From Cladocopium goreaui (Eukaryota > Sar > Dinophyceae > Suessiales > Symbiodiniaceae): a stretch of 64,000 bases of DNA. Of the stretch, positions 34,101 to 42,343 are shown one piece after another (within the stretch, counting starts at the first letter, position 1; the number at the start of each line of letters is the position of its first letter). Made by a program: the position numbers and the translations under genes. The notes below the pieces were generated by a model. The model saw only the letters and a program-made list of their open reading frames with translations, was not told where the DNA came from and made no database searches. Location: assembly GCA_947184155.2 (NCBI GenBank), contig CAMXCT020006638.1, positions 303,001 through 367,000 on the forward strand, read 5' to 3'.

Positions 34101-35506
34101 ATTTCGGCTGGAGCTCCGGCCCAGGAAAGCCACATCTGCATGAAACCCTGCAGGAAACCTGCGGTTGAACTATCAGGTGCACAACATGCTGTTTGGAAAC
34201 TGGTTGCCCAATCTACCACATGATATAGATGAAACTTCGTCCCTTGTTTGTTGGTCCACTCTAAACCATCCACACAAACTCTGTCATTGAAGTCCAGCTC
34301 ATCTCGAATGGTGCTCGGCTTCGCAAGCTTGGGCTGTGTCTGAGACTGGCACACGGAACAACGCAGATCCAAAGCCCCTTGTGCAACCTCAGGTCGAAAA
34401 CCTTGGCTTTTCAGCAGGGTGCTCAATCTTTCAGGACTGGGGTGACCTAAATTCTTGTGGGCCCTGATGATCATACTTCGTTCTTCAGGTGACAGGGCTT
34501 TGAATCTTGGGGATTGCTCTGGACTTCTCAGATCTTCTGTCTGAGACGGCGTGAGCTTGGTAGTCACGTAGGAATCTTTGCATATTCCAGGCTGGAACGC
34601 TGAGTTGGGACAAACTTCGTTGTCCACAATAGCGCCGGGATTGCTTGAATTTTCTGGCTCATGCAACTGCGGTCGGTCGACTGCAGGCTCGGCATCGCTT
34701 GGTGTTGACACTCTGATGTTTGTGTTGAGACTTTCGGGGTTGGTTCTGGCAAACATGGTTATGTTAATGCTGCATGGATGTGATGGTCGAATGAGGTTTC
34801 TTTTTGCAAGTGTTTCCCAAGATTCCCATTCTTCCTCAGCTCGGATATCACCTGACTGTCTGTCGATGAACACACTTTTGCGAAAGGGAGCTTCTCCTAA
34901 GATCATGTTCTTTGGAGGGGCAATGGTTCGGCTGCACCCTCGGCATGCAATGACACTTCGGATGTCCTTGTCAGTCACCAGGTTCTTAATCTCAGTTAAA
35001 ATCCCTTGGTCATGTATTTCTGTCTTCCCCACTCGAGGTAATATGGATCTCAACTTGTCAAACACTTGGCCCCACAGTGCTCTGGCATCCAACGGTGTGG
35101 TTTTTCCCGTGGTTTTTGCGCGTTTTCCCCAGGGTAAAGCATCAACACCTCGGGCACGGCTCAGCTTGGGACGATAGGTCTGTGATAACCGGGCCCTTTT
35201 TGAGGCAGGCATCTCAGGATGATCAGCCGCAAACACTTGGCACTCGTGAGAACGGTATGGGTTCTCCTTCATGGTCTTCACCCGGCACATGATCTGGGCT
35301 ATGCGACGAGCAAACTTTCGAGGATAGTTCTCTGTGAACTGCGACCGATTGATGGTTTCCCCATGATACCTGACTTGGTCTTCTATCACCTGATGATCAT
35401 GTTGACCTTCGCAACGGAACTGTGAAAGTACTTGCTGCATGTGACTGGATGACGTCATGATTGTCAAACCCTTGCGAATGTGAAGACCATTGACAGGATC
35501 TCTCAA
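31151..35506 (-). CDS. pol: Copia Pol ORF: MTase C-terminal part, integrase, reverse transcriptase, RNase H
   Basis: 1451 codons from a TTG; no ATG starts the frame, so it is probably made as a fusion with ORF1. Residues 1-75 continue the methyltransferase-like region (DPVNG, then CEGQHDHQVIE). Integrase zinc site H350/H355/C383/C386 and a D413, D472, E508 triad with D-x35-E spacing (VDGLEW, VDAGTEF, NGKAERH). An acidic and Asn/Pro/Ser-rich linker spans about 690-850. Reverse transcriptase: FDIKAAFLQG (D985) and LHVDDGI (D1079, D1080). RNase H: D1233 in FSDASFAS, E1286 in TLAAET, D1346 in ATDCKSL, D1395 in QLADSLTK. It ends just inside the 3' LTR boundary. No internal stop, consistent with a recent copy. 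Confidence 0.95.
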   Translation of the reverse strand: MRDPVNGLHIRKGLTIMTSSSHMQQVLSQFRCEGQHDHQVIEDQVRYHGETINRSQFTENYPRKFARRIAQIMCRVKTMKENPYRSHECQVFAADHPEMPASKRARLSQTYRPKLSRARGVDALPWGKRAKTTGKTTPLDARALWGQVFDKLRSILPRVGKTEIHDQGILTEIKNLVTDKDIRSVIACRGCSRTIAPPKNMILGEAPFRKSVFIDRQSGDIRAEEEWESWETLAKRNLIRPSHPCSINITMFARTNPESLNTNIRVSTPSDAEPAVDRPQLHEPENSSNPGAIVDNEVCPNSAFQPGICKDSYVTTKLTPSQTEDLRSPEQSPRFKALSPEERSMIIRAHKNLGHPSPERLSTLLKSQGFRPEVAQGALDLRCSVCQSQTQPKLAKPSTIRDELDFNDRVCVDGLEWTNKQGTKFHLYHVVDWATSFQTACCAPDSSTAGFLQGFMQMWLSWAGAPAEMIVDAGTEFNSEEFSEFTQSHNIKVTTISTEAPFQNGKAERHGAIVKTMLSKYEAEHPINSYQDLREALWWCIQAKNACSLRKGYAPEVLVLGKHTRIPGAICSDELLPAHLLADSETAHGIQFRKQLSCRESARKAHHQADNDAALRRALLRRSRPGQQAYHPGEWVMVWRPGKGNAAGFWSGPMKVVVQENQQTIWTTSASKLFRSAPENVRPVTASEAHDIPMMPNEPSISVIAQQLPNITQQGITRAVNLDPGNIPSHVTELDNFNPPNHNPNPESSQSNQSEGQPDQEPEIPHSQGPRSQEGGSTVDESTQPEIPIVDPAVETPIPDEDDDDDLVCEGLYCQDEDPCMLTDSLDLAWRLEIDVNHQDLQDWKSEQDKSEMAFLVSAAKRQRAEVKMSSLNASEKEEFQKAKEVEIQNWIKTGTVSKILREKIPYDQVLRCRWILTWKNVDMSPTEHTKDAKRVKAKARLVILGHLDPQLEELPRDSPTLGRNTKMLLLQMIASQGWDLRSFDIKAAFLQGKPQKGRTLAIEPVPELVKALQMQTNEICKLEKGAYGLIDAPFLWYIAISEELLKLGFVQSPFDPCLHVLKHPNAGQLEGVLGLHVDDGICGGGKYFMEKLEQLEKTYPFGSKKLRQFTFTGIEMNQLPDYSIHMSQSKYVRAINPIQIRPERKKSTDSPVTEEERQELRALIGSLQYSSVHTRPDLSSRLSNLQSSINKATVDTLIQGNQTLHEAKKYHETTIKIQSIPVTDFRFLAFSDASFASKTNPNSHTGMIIMGTHKDIEKNISCPVSPLAWGCKKIQRVVTSTLAAETVSLNSVLDQLSWMRLCWAWLLDTSINWKQPSTTLKTLPTTFSTATYKAQNPTECITATDCKSLFDLVTRTAMPNCTEFRTQLNARSIKDYLSEGVSLRWVHSGAQLADSLTKIMENVFLRETLQLGRYKLHDELEVLKSRASTRNRLKWLRSENQRDANIDCNE

Positions 35507-35521
35507 ATCACATCAAATCAC
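35502..35521 (-). other. 10-bp tandem duplication that breaks the Gag-Pol frame
   Basis: On the coding strand GTGATTTGAT is followed by GTGATTTGAG. The first copy leads ORF1 into a TGA at 35508-35510; ORF2 is open from 35512. Reading through with one copy would give AGDLRDPVNG, uniting two halves of one domain. Either a recent disabling duplication or a frameshift signal. Confidence 0.75.
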
Positions 35522-38500
35522 CGGCAGTGCAAAGGTCTACGTCGGCTGCAAGCAGGTAATGAAGCAGCTCTTGCAAGTATGGCAGTTTAAACATCAGTGA
35601 ACCCCTTGGTTGCTCCCAATGGAAGTGGCGAAGATGGCTTCTCTGATACCTGAAAACAACCACACATAACGCAATCTGTTCAGTATGACGTTTGCGAAGA
35701 GCTTGCAAATCGTCCCATGCTGTCATGGATCTACTGCCATTCAGAGTAGAAAAACCACTCCATGGTCCACAAGTTGGACTTGCCCACACATGTTTGGGTT
35801 GCCGACAGACAAGTTGAGTGAACATGTCTCTTCTTCCTGTCTCAGTTTGTAAATCTCCTTGTTGATATCCAAAACGAGCAGCTTGGAATTTCAGTTGCTG
35901 GCACTGGTGAGTAAGTTGACTTTGAGGTCCGCAAAATATTTCCAAAACATCCAGAGACTTCTGTTTGTTATTTACCCCTGTAGAATTTCTGATTACATCT
36001 TCAAGTTCTTGAGTGTATCGATGAACCAACTTATTGAAGATCATTCGTTCTTGATTCGTTTCTCGGGCAGAGGTCTCTGTGACCAGGCAATCTGCACTCA
36101 CATCACCAGCTGTGATGCGAGCTGCGAGACTCGGGCAATCAGGCTCCCTCAATTGTTGTTCTGCTGAACCGCGTGATTCTGTTCCAAGAATTCCATCACC
36201 CGTGACAAGGCATTCTCCATGTTGGCCACTCGGGCCTCCAGCTGAGACGTGTTTGGCCACAAAGGCTCCAACACTGGCACTTCTTCGATCTCCTCCGTGT
36301 CGATCATCTCGAAGATGCTCGGATCTTCCACATCGTCCCAGGGACATGGAGTTTCCTCGGTCCTGGCCGAAGATCGACCCTTGGCTTTGGCCTTGATCTT
36401 TGGGATCTGGTGGGTCTGCGGGATCTTCTTGGGAGCCTCCACATTGTCGACCACTGGAATCTTTTGTTTCGTCAATTCTGCCTTCTCGACCTTCAGGGTG
36501 ACATAGTGTAGGAACTTCTGATGGGCTGGTTTGTTGGACTTCTCGTAGTGCTGCACGAACCATGTTACCCAGCCCTGAGCTTCGTTCCATACCTGGGCAT
36601 AGCTCTTGCCCTTCTGAGCTTGTCCGAAGTCGATCTGAGAGGCTTCCAGTTCCGCCATTGACCACTTGGAAAAGTCCAGGACAATCGGTTCTGCGATCTC
36701 CTGCACTTGCTGGAGTCTCTTGGACAGTGCCATTGCAAACAGAATCACCGGGAGTCGTCTCGGCGTTGGGAGCTTTGGACCTACCCGTTGCTGTGGTGAC
36801 GCATTGGCATTCGGATGCAAGTCCAGGTTTGGAATTGACTGCATCGGCTGACACGGACCTTTTACCTGAGACCTCAACTTTATTGGTTGTCGACATGGGT
36901 GTCTTTTCTACCATGGTGTGATCATGTTTCATGACACCTACTTCATGGCATGGACATGTGCCTTTCATGTGGCTCGTTGGCGGGTCAGCAGCAGGCTTTG
37001 TCACATCCTTGTCCAGGGTGGACAGTGCAGGTTCCGGACATTCAACATTGTGTGTCTCGGCTTCGGAAAACTTCGAGCTTTGGTCATTCGGTGAACAGGC
37101 CAGCTCATTCAAATCCAAAAGGAAAAGACCCTTACCAGTCAGGACCAAAGGAATTGCTCTGCCTATTCTGGACGAATGCAAAACTTTCCTACCAGTGTCA
37201 ATCACTGCACCTATGGCCCTGAGCAGGGTGTTTGAAAGCAAAAAGGGTGTGGCCCCCGGCACAATCGCAATCTTCAGCTGCAGACCGTAAATGGGCACTA
37301 CCAAAGCTTGTTTGCTCTGCAGGACACCATGGTTGCCAAAACGAAAGGTGATGTTACACTCACAGCGAGTGACCTGTTTTCTGACATGCGGATCTAAACT
37401 GTTAATCAATTCTCCAACTTTCTGACTACCGATAACAGTCTTGGTGGCTCCTAGATCTACTACTCCGTAGCTACCATGGGTGGCAAAGCATACAGGCGCA
37501 GTTTCACATGTCTGGACATCAGGCTCAGTCGGTGAGGCTCGGTGTTGAGCCAGGCGATCTCGGATGCGTTCTCGGGCTTTGTGCATCTCATCATCATTCC
37601 TGGCACGGTTGCTGATGGTGGCTTGTGACTTTTTCCATTGGTTCAAGGTTTGTGAAAGTTTTCTTTTGGGATTATCTTCAACAGCTAAGGCAAAAACATA
37701 CTGGTTCATGTCATGCTGAGAGGCATCAAGGGTCACTTGTTCGGACATCGGCAAGTTCAAAAACTCCAGTGGCAACGCATTCAGTTCATCCACAGCGGCT
37801 TCCATGGAGATACCCTGTGCGAAAGAGGTTGGAGCTTGAGGTGATCGATTCGGAGCACTGCCGGCTGCATCGGACTTGGATGGGCATTCTGCCTTCCAGT
37901 GTCCCATTTTTCCACACAGCCTACATCGTGATTCCAAAATTCTCTGCTGCAACGACTTTCTAGATGAACTGTGCCCCTTGTTGAACTTCCCTTTGACCCC
38001 TTTTGAGGACCCTTTAAATTTCCCTTTGCTCTGCAACGGCCAGAATCCTCTTGACCTGACCTTTTCATTCAATCTCCGGCGTGCTTCGGTGTACGCCGTG
38101 TACGCCGAAGCCAGTTCTTCATCTGACTGTAGTAAGTCAGCTGCTGCCGACTCAAAATCTGAAACCAAAGCTGCGTCCTCATCACCCTCCTGAGCTAAAA
38201 CATCCACCCACTGTTCATCCTCTTCGGGATTGTCGGTGGCGAAGGTGAAGTTTTCTGTGTATTCTTCAGACTCCGGAGTGTCTGCTACCAGTGCAGTTTG
38301 ATCATACGTTTTGAGTTTGACATTGCGCTTGCCCTGAGTCATTTCTTGAAAGAATCCAGCTCCAAGCATACGAATTGATGCTCCCACACGTTTGATAGTC
38401 AGTGAACCTCCATCTGTGACATCGGCATCAACCAAAACTCGTTTCTTGTCTTCTGCAGTCAAAGTTGAACCCCTGAGAGTTACATATGCTTGCAGGTCTC

Positions 38501-38933
38501 CAAGTTTTAGTGATCGATTGTTCAATTCAGTCCACATGATATCCGCACGAGCAAGGTACGAATCGGCACTCTCATCGTTTTTCTGCTGACACCTGTAAAG
38601 AGCACGTTCGGCATGTTCATATTTTTGTTCCAAATCAATCTGTCCCCAGTGTCCCCCCAGAAGCTCTACGATACGCTGAATGGATTTCTTCTCATTCACG
38701 GTGATCTCGCTCTGGTGGAGCTGCAACTTCTTGAATGCTGATCCACTGCAATTCAGTATGAGTCTGGTTGCTAACTCCGTGTACCTTCCTACAGGCCATG
38801 CATCAAGAAGCAGCGAAACTTTCTGAGAGTACACTTGCAAGTCATCCTTGCTGGGATCAAACGTTGGAACGAGTGATGCTAACTGGTTCGAAATCGGCTG
38901 ACTAGCCTCTGTTCCTTCTGAAACTTCAGACAT
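35508..38933 (-). CDS. gag: Copia ORF1: Gag, zinc knuckle, protease, methyltransferase-like domain
   Basis: 1141 codons from an ATG 61 bases inside the primer-binding site. Residues 1-210: copia-type Gag helices. Residues 270-335: basic segment. CCHC knuckle C337-x2-C340-x4-H345-x4-C350. Aspartic protease with VVDLGATKT (D493; Leu where Ser/Thr is usual) and a later LRAIGAVID near 571-579. Residues 640-950: low-complexity Ser/Gly/Arg/Asp linker overlapped by another reading frame. Residues 995-1141: cytosine-C5-methyltransferase-like fold with LEIFCGPQS (motif I-like), SPTCGPWSGF (motif IV-like, with Cys) and HWEQPRGS (motif VI-like, Gln for Asn). Methyltransferase genes captured by retrotransposons have been described in Symbiodinium (established). 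Whether this one is active is unknown; PCQ and ENV are not exact. Confidence 0.92.
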   Translation of the reverse strand: MSEVSEGTEASQPISNQLASLVPTFDPSKDDLQVYSQKVSLLLDAWPVGRYTELATRLILNCSGSAFKKLQLHQSEITVNEKKSIQRIVELLGGHWGQIDLEQKYEHAERALYRCQQKNDESADSYLARADIMWTELNNRSLKLGDLQAYVTLRGSTLTAEDKKRVLVDADVTDGGSLTIKRVGASIRMLGAGFFQEMTQGKRNVKLKTYDQTALVADTPESEEYTENFTFATDNPEEDEQWVDVLAQEGDEDAALVSDFESAAADLLQSDEELASAYTAYTEARRRLNEKVRSRGFWPLQSKGKFKGSSKGVKGKFNKGHSSSRKSLQQRILESRCRLCGKMGHWKAECPSKSDAAGSAPNRSPQAPTSFAQGISMEAAVDELNALPLEFLNLPMSEQVTLDASQHDMNQYVFALAVEDNPKRKLSQTLNQWKKSQATISNRARNDDEMHKARERIRDRLAQHRASPTEPDVQTCETAPVCFATHGSYGVVDLGATKTVIGSQKVGELINSLDPHVRKQVTRCECNITFRFGNHGVLQSKQALVVPIYGLQLKIAIVPGATPFLLSNTLLRAIGAVIDTGRKVLHSSRIGRAIPLVLTGKGLFLLDLNELACSPNDQSSKFSEAETHNVECPEPALSTLDKDVTKPAADPPTSHMKGTCPCHEVGVMKHDHTMVEKTPMSTTNKVEVSGKRSVSADAVNSKPGLASECQCVTTATGRSKAPNAETTPGDSVCNGTVQETPASAGDRRTDCPGLFQVVNGGTGSLSDRLRTSSEGQELCPGMERSSGLGNMVRAALREVQQTSPSEVPTLCHPEGREGRIDETKDSSGRQCGGSQEDPADPPDPKDQGQSQGSIFGQDRGNSMSLGRCGRSEHLRDDRHGGDRRSASVGAFVAKHVSAGGPSGQHGECLVTGDGILGTESRGSAEQQLREPDCPSLAARITAGDVSADCLVTETSARETNQERMIFNKLVHRYTQELEDVIRNSTGVNNKQKSLDVLEIFCGPQSQLTHQCQQLKFQAARFGYQQGDLQTETGRRDMFTQLVCRQPKHVWASPTCGPWSGFSTLNGSRSMTAWDDLQALRKRHTEQIALCVVVFRYQRSHLRHFHWEQPRGSLMFKLPYLQELLHYLLAADVDLCTAGDLM
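36149..36733 (-). CDS. Overlapping ORF nested in copia ORF1 linker
   Basis: 195 codons from an ATG in good context (GCA ATG G); the frame is open from 36877. It overlaps ORF1 codons about 734-928 in another frame. The product looks like a real protein: MALSKRLQQVQEIAEP, then FSKWSMAELEASQIDFG, Trp-rich VWNEAQGWVTWFVQHY, a Lys/Pro middle, an acidic stretch, and a C-terminal heptad-like coil (RVANMENALSRVMEFLEQ). In contrast ORF1 over the same DNA is Ser/Gly/Arg/Asp-rich without domain features. No family with known function is recognised. Possible accessory protein made from a sub-ORF or by frameshifting. It could also be a chance open frame, but length and composition argue against this. Confidence 0.6.
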   Translation of the reverse strand: MALSKRLQQVQEIAEPIVLDFSKWSMAELEASQIDFGQAQKGKSYAQVWNEAQGWVTWFVQHYEKSNKPAHQKFLHYVTLKVEKAELTKQKIPVVDNVEAPKKIPQTHQIPKIKAKAKGRSSARTEETPCPWDDVEDPSIFEMIDTEEIEEVPVLEPLWPNTSQLEARVANMENALSRVMEFLEQNHAVQQNNN

Positions 38934-38993
38934 GTCTCACCAAGCCTCAAACAGTGATGTTCCCTGGATATCCGCTCAGTGAAAACGGCGGTA

Positions 38994-39005
38994 GCTCCGC
39001 TACCA
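38994..39005 (-). other. Primer-binding site, initiator tRNA-Met type
   Basis: On the coding strand TGGTAGCGGAGC begins one base after the 5' LTR. It matches the complement of the 3' end of eukaryotic initiator tRNA-Met (TGGTAGCAGAG in animals) at 10 of 11 positions, the usual primer for copia elements. Confidence 0.75.
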
Positions 39006-39006
39006 G

Positions 39007-39389
39007 TGTGAATGGCCTAAGCCAAACCCACTGGTAGCACCTCAACAGCAAAAGTGGCGGTCACTTTTCCCACAACCACCAAGCTCCAAGGTTCTGCCTT
39101 CACAAGCAGGAGAAAGGTCTGTGATTCGGCTCCCTAAGCCTTCCAAGATTTCCAGCTGATACCCTGAGCAGCTATTTGGAGGACGGCCACGTCCAAAAGG
39201 TTTCCAAGATGGCTAAAGCACTGAATCCCTACCCTGATCCCTCTCCTATGTGGGCTCCCAGAGCCAAAGTGCTATGGAACGAACATCCCCTGATGTTTCT
39301 GGTTGTTGCTGGATATCTCTGAACGGGATCATCTGTCTAAAGCCTTGCAAGGAAGAGATGACATGGATACTGCAACGAAATGATTCACA
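39007..39389 (-). repeat. 5' LTR of the copia element
   Basis: 383 bp, same sequence as 30734-31116 by eye, TGTGAAT...ATTCACA ends. It should carry the element promoter in its U3 part; no clear TATA box is seen. Confidence 0.95.
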
Positions 39390-39712
39390 AGATAGACAAA
39401 TATAGATAGATAGACAAATATAGATAGGTAGACAGACAGGTAGAGATAGAGAGAGAGAGATAGATAGCGATAGATAGAGATAGATAGAGATAGATAGAGA
39501 TAGATAGAGATAGATAGAGATAGATAGAGATAGGTAGAGATAGATAGAGATAGATAGAGATAGATCGATAGATCGATAGAGATAGAGATAGAGATGGAGA
39601 TAGAGATAGAGATAGAGATAGATAGATAGATAGATAGGTAGATAGGTAGATAGGTAGATAGGTAGATAGATAGATACAGATAGAATCAGATAGAATCAGA
39701 TAGATACTGTCC
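39390..39712 (+). repeat. GATA-type microsatellite, right of retrotransposon
   Basis: GATAGACAAATATAGATAG units, then long (GATAGA)n, GATCGATA and (GGTAGATA)n runs. Continuation of the array at 30310-30733. Confidence 0.9.
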
Positions 39713-42343
39713 ATAATAACCATATCCGTTCAATGTCTTGATACCATAACAGATTGGTGAATGATTGAGGTTTAATCTCGATATATGCGGCTATCTACAT
39801 GGTATTGCCAAGAGTTTGAAATAATCCGTCTGTTCCATTGTCTATATTTTCCACAGTTGATATATCTATCGTTAGGTATAATCTGTTCAAATCCCTAAAA
39901 ACAGTGTTGTTATCAACACATCAGGTTTCTTTTACAGGATGTGATATCGTATAACAATATATTTCTATATAAAATATAATATTTATATATTTATACATTT
40001 ATTTATTTGTTTATTTATTTATATAGAAATATTTATATATATATGTATGAAAATGAACAAATAAATATATTTATATATATATATATTTGTTTTTTATTTA
40101 CGTCCGGCTGGTTCAAATATCATCACCCCAGCCCTGCAGCTCGTGCCTTCTCCCGTGTGTCGGACATCGCCAACCCGTGCCATTTTGGGGGGTGCGGAGC
40201 AACGATGGCCATTTTGGATGGGGAAAATCAGCAGTTTATGGGAAAATCCATGGGGAAAATCCTGAAACAATGCTAAAAATATGGGAAACATGGCCCAGAT
40301 GAGGAAATGAAATATGAGGGGATCATGCTATAATGCTCATGGAAAAGTCTTGAGATATGAGGAAGCATGATGAACGATGGCAAAACGGAGATGCCATGTT
40401 GTTACGGCGGAATCAAAGTAGGATGATGAGATTTCCATGAACATCGTCAATATCAACAGATCAGCTTCCAAAATGTGAAGAGTTGCAGGTACATTATCAT
40501 CTCGCCAATTGTGGGCATGTTCAATGAACAAGTTCTGGCCTCATTTGCAGAGCGGCAGTCTTTCAACTTCAAACAGGATTCACTTCTGAATCAACTGACC
40601 CTGGACATGTCTGGACGTTGCTGCGGTGTTCGGTTTGTCAGTAGAACACACATGTCAAGTTGGGATGTAAGCAGTGCAGAATGTAAATGAATGTAAGCAC
40701 TTGAGAAACTTCTCTGAAAATAACGCAGTGCAGGTGGGCATTACGCCATCGAAGATGTCTGCCAGCAAGTCCAGCATCAACACCTTGCCACCCTGCAATG
40801 CTGGCAGAGCAGCAGTCTCAGACGAAGTCGAAATGTTCGAAATGAGGTGAAAACATGGATCAAACTGATCAAACACTTTTCAGAAACCAATCAAAGAGAT
40901 AAAAAAAGAGGACTTCCATGATTAAAATGATGAAAATGATCAAAACAGAGAAGTTGGTAACCTTCCAACACCAAACACGAAGACCTTTCTCTTGGTGATG
41001 TTGATGTTGTTTTTCTGCTCAGATTCTGAAGGGCCATGGAGGGAGCGTTCCTAGAGGTCACGGATTGCCCTTCTAAACTGGTGGCCACAGCACCAGGGAA
41101 GAATATGATTTTCCATTATATACCATCCAGCTATTGGGGTATCCCCATGTTGATAAATAGTCGAATGATGGAAGTTTTCAATGGCAATCTGTTGCGAAAG
41201 CTGATGTCAAGTGCCGTTTTGCATTTGGCAAGTGTTCAAACTGGCGCTGTAAAACACAGCTTGGATGATGCGATGAATCACGTCGCTGCTTTGGAGAAAA
41301 ATGATTGTGTTCTGCCAAGCTACTCATGTTGTCTTCCCAATAGTCATACCAGTTCTCATGCTTTGCAAGGTGCCTTTTGTTCCCCTTCTGCTTCCTTTCT
41401 CTTCCTTTGTCCCCTTTGTCCCCTTTTAGTATTCTTCCCTGCTCTTGGCTGCCACTCTCCCAAGCTTGCCCAAGGTTGTTGTCGTCGTGTCTCCATGATG
41501 GCCTTCGGTCATGCTTCTGTTTAGCGAGCGATTGGTTAGGTTCACAGCAATCCAACAGCCACCACCAACACTGTAGCGGCAGCAGCAACAGCAACAGAAA
41601 TAGCAACTGGTCCACAGCGATAGCTAGACCAGAAACCTAATATTAGGTCTTTGTTATCCCATGTCTGTTCTGGTGTATTGTTTCGCACAGAGGAAAATTA
41701 TGTTATCGCTTATTGATCCTCAAGATCTGTTCATGTGCAGCGACGGTATCAGTTTCTTGATGAGGGCCAAGGCGGAGACTAAAACTTGTTTAAGCGACAT
41801 GAAGCCACATGTTAGTATGTATTTGTTCACACGTATAAATATATATATATATATGCGTATGTATATGTATTGTCGGAAGAAGTTTAGGAGTCAAACTTCC
41901 GACTTATGGACAGATGCAGCAACGGTGAGAATTTCGAGTTGAAGCCAGGCAGCCTCTGTAAATCGGCTCGAGCCACTGGCATTGAATGCTAACCTGCTAA
42001 CAAACATTACGCCCGATAGATTTGACACCAAGTCACCAAAACCTAAATTGTGTCAAGGTTTCGAAATCCTTTCTTTGTTTCAATCATCAGTGTGCTTGAA
42101 CTCTAGGGCAAATATTTTGTGCTTCTGGAGGAAGCGAGACAGGGCAGAAACTTCCAAAGAGACCAAGAAGACCAAGAAAAACAAGAAGGCTCAGGATCCA
42201 CCCGAAAAAAATGTTGTGTTGTTTGGTTTCAAGCTTTATTCCAACGTCAATTCCAGAGTCAAATGACGCCAACTGGGCATCTCAAACCGGTCAAACAGCC
42301 AGTTTTGGCAGCGATAGCATTCCTTCTTTGTCGCTGATGAGAG
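39713..42343. other. Unassigned region between retrotransposon and oxygenase gene
   Basis: No gene recognised. Exon-like AG-bounded open segments occur near 40490-40640 (reads MFNEQVLASFAERQSF), 40733-40850 (open in several frames on both strands) and 41037-41100. AT-rich repeats lie at 39955-40085 and 41840-41865. Confidence 0.35.

Larger units (their letters stand above)
30734..39389 (-). mobile_element. Full-length Ty1/copia LTR retrotransposon with methyltransferase-like domain
   Basis: An 8656-bp element read on the - strand: 5' LTR 39007-39389, primer-binding site, ORF1 (Gag, protease, methyltransferase-like), ORF2 (integrase, reverse transcriptase, RNase H), short purine run, 3' LTR 30734-31116. 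Integrase ahead of reverse transcriptase is the copia order. Six-base direct repeats AGATAG flank it (30728-30733 and 39390-39395), though the surrounding GATA repeat makes a chance match possible. By eye the LTRs are identical, so the insertion is young. Catalytic residues of all pol domains are present; the main defect is a frame break between the two ORFs at 35502-35521. Confidence 0.95.

Noticed and set aside
31662..39000. + strand open frames of 60-200 codons across the retrotransposon
   Set aside because: They are antisense shadows of the long Gag and Pol frames.
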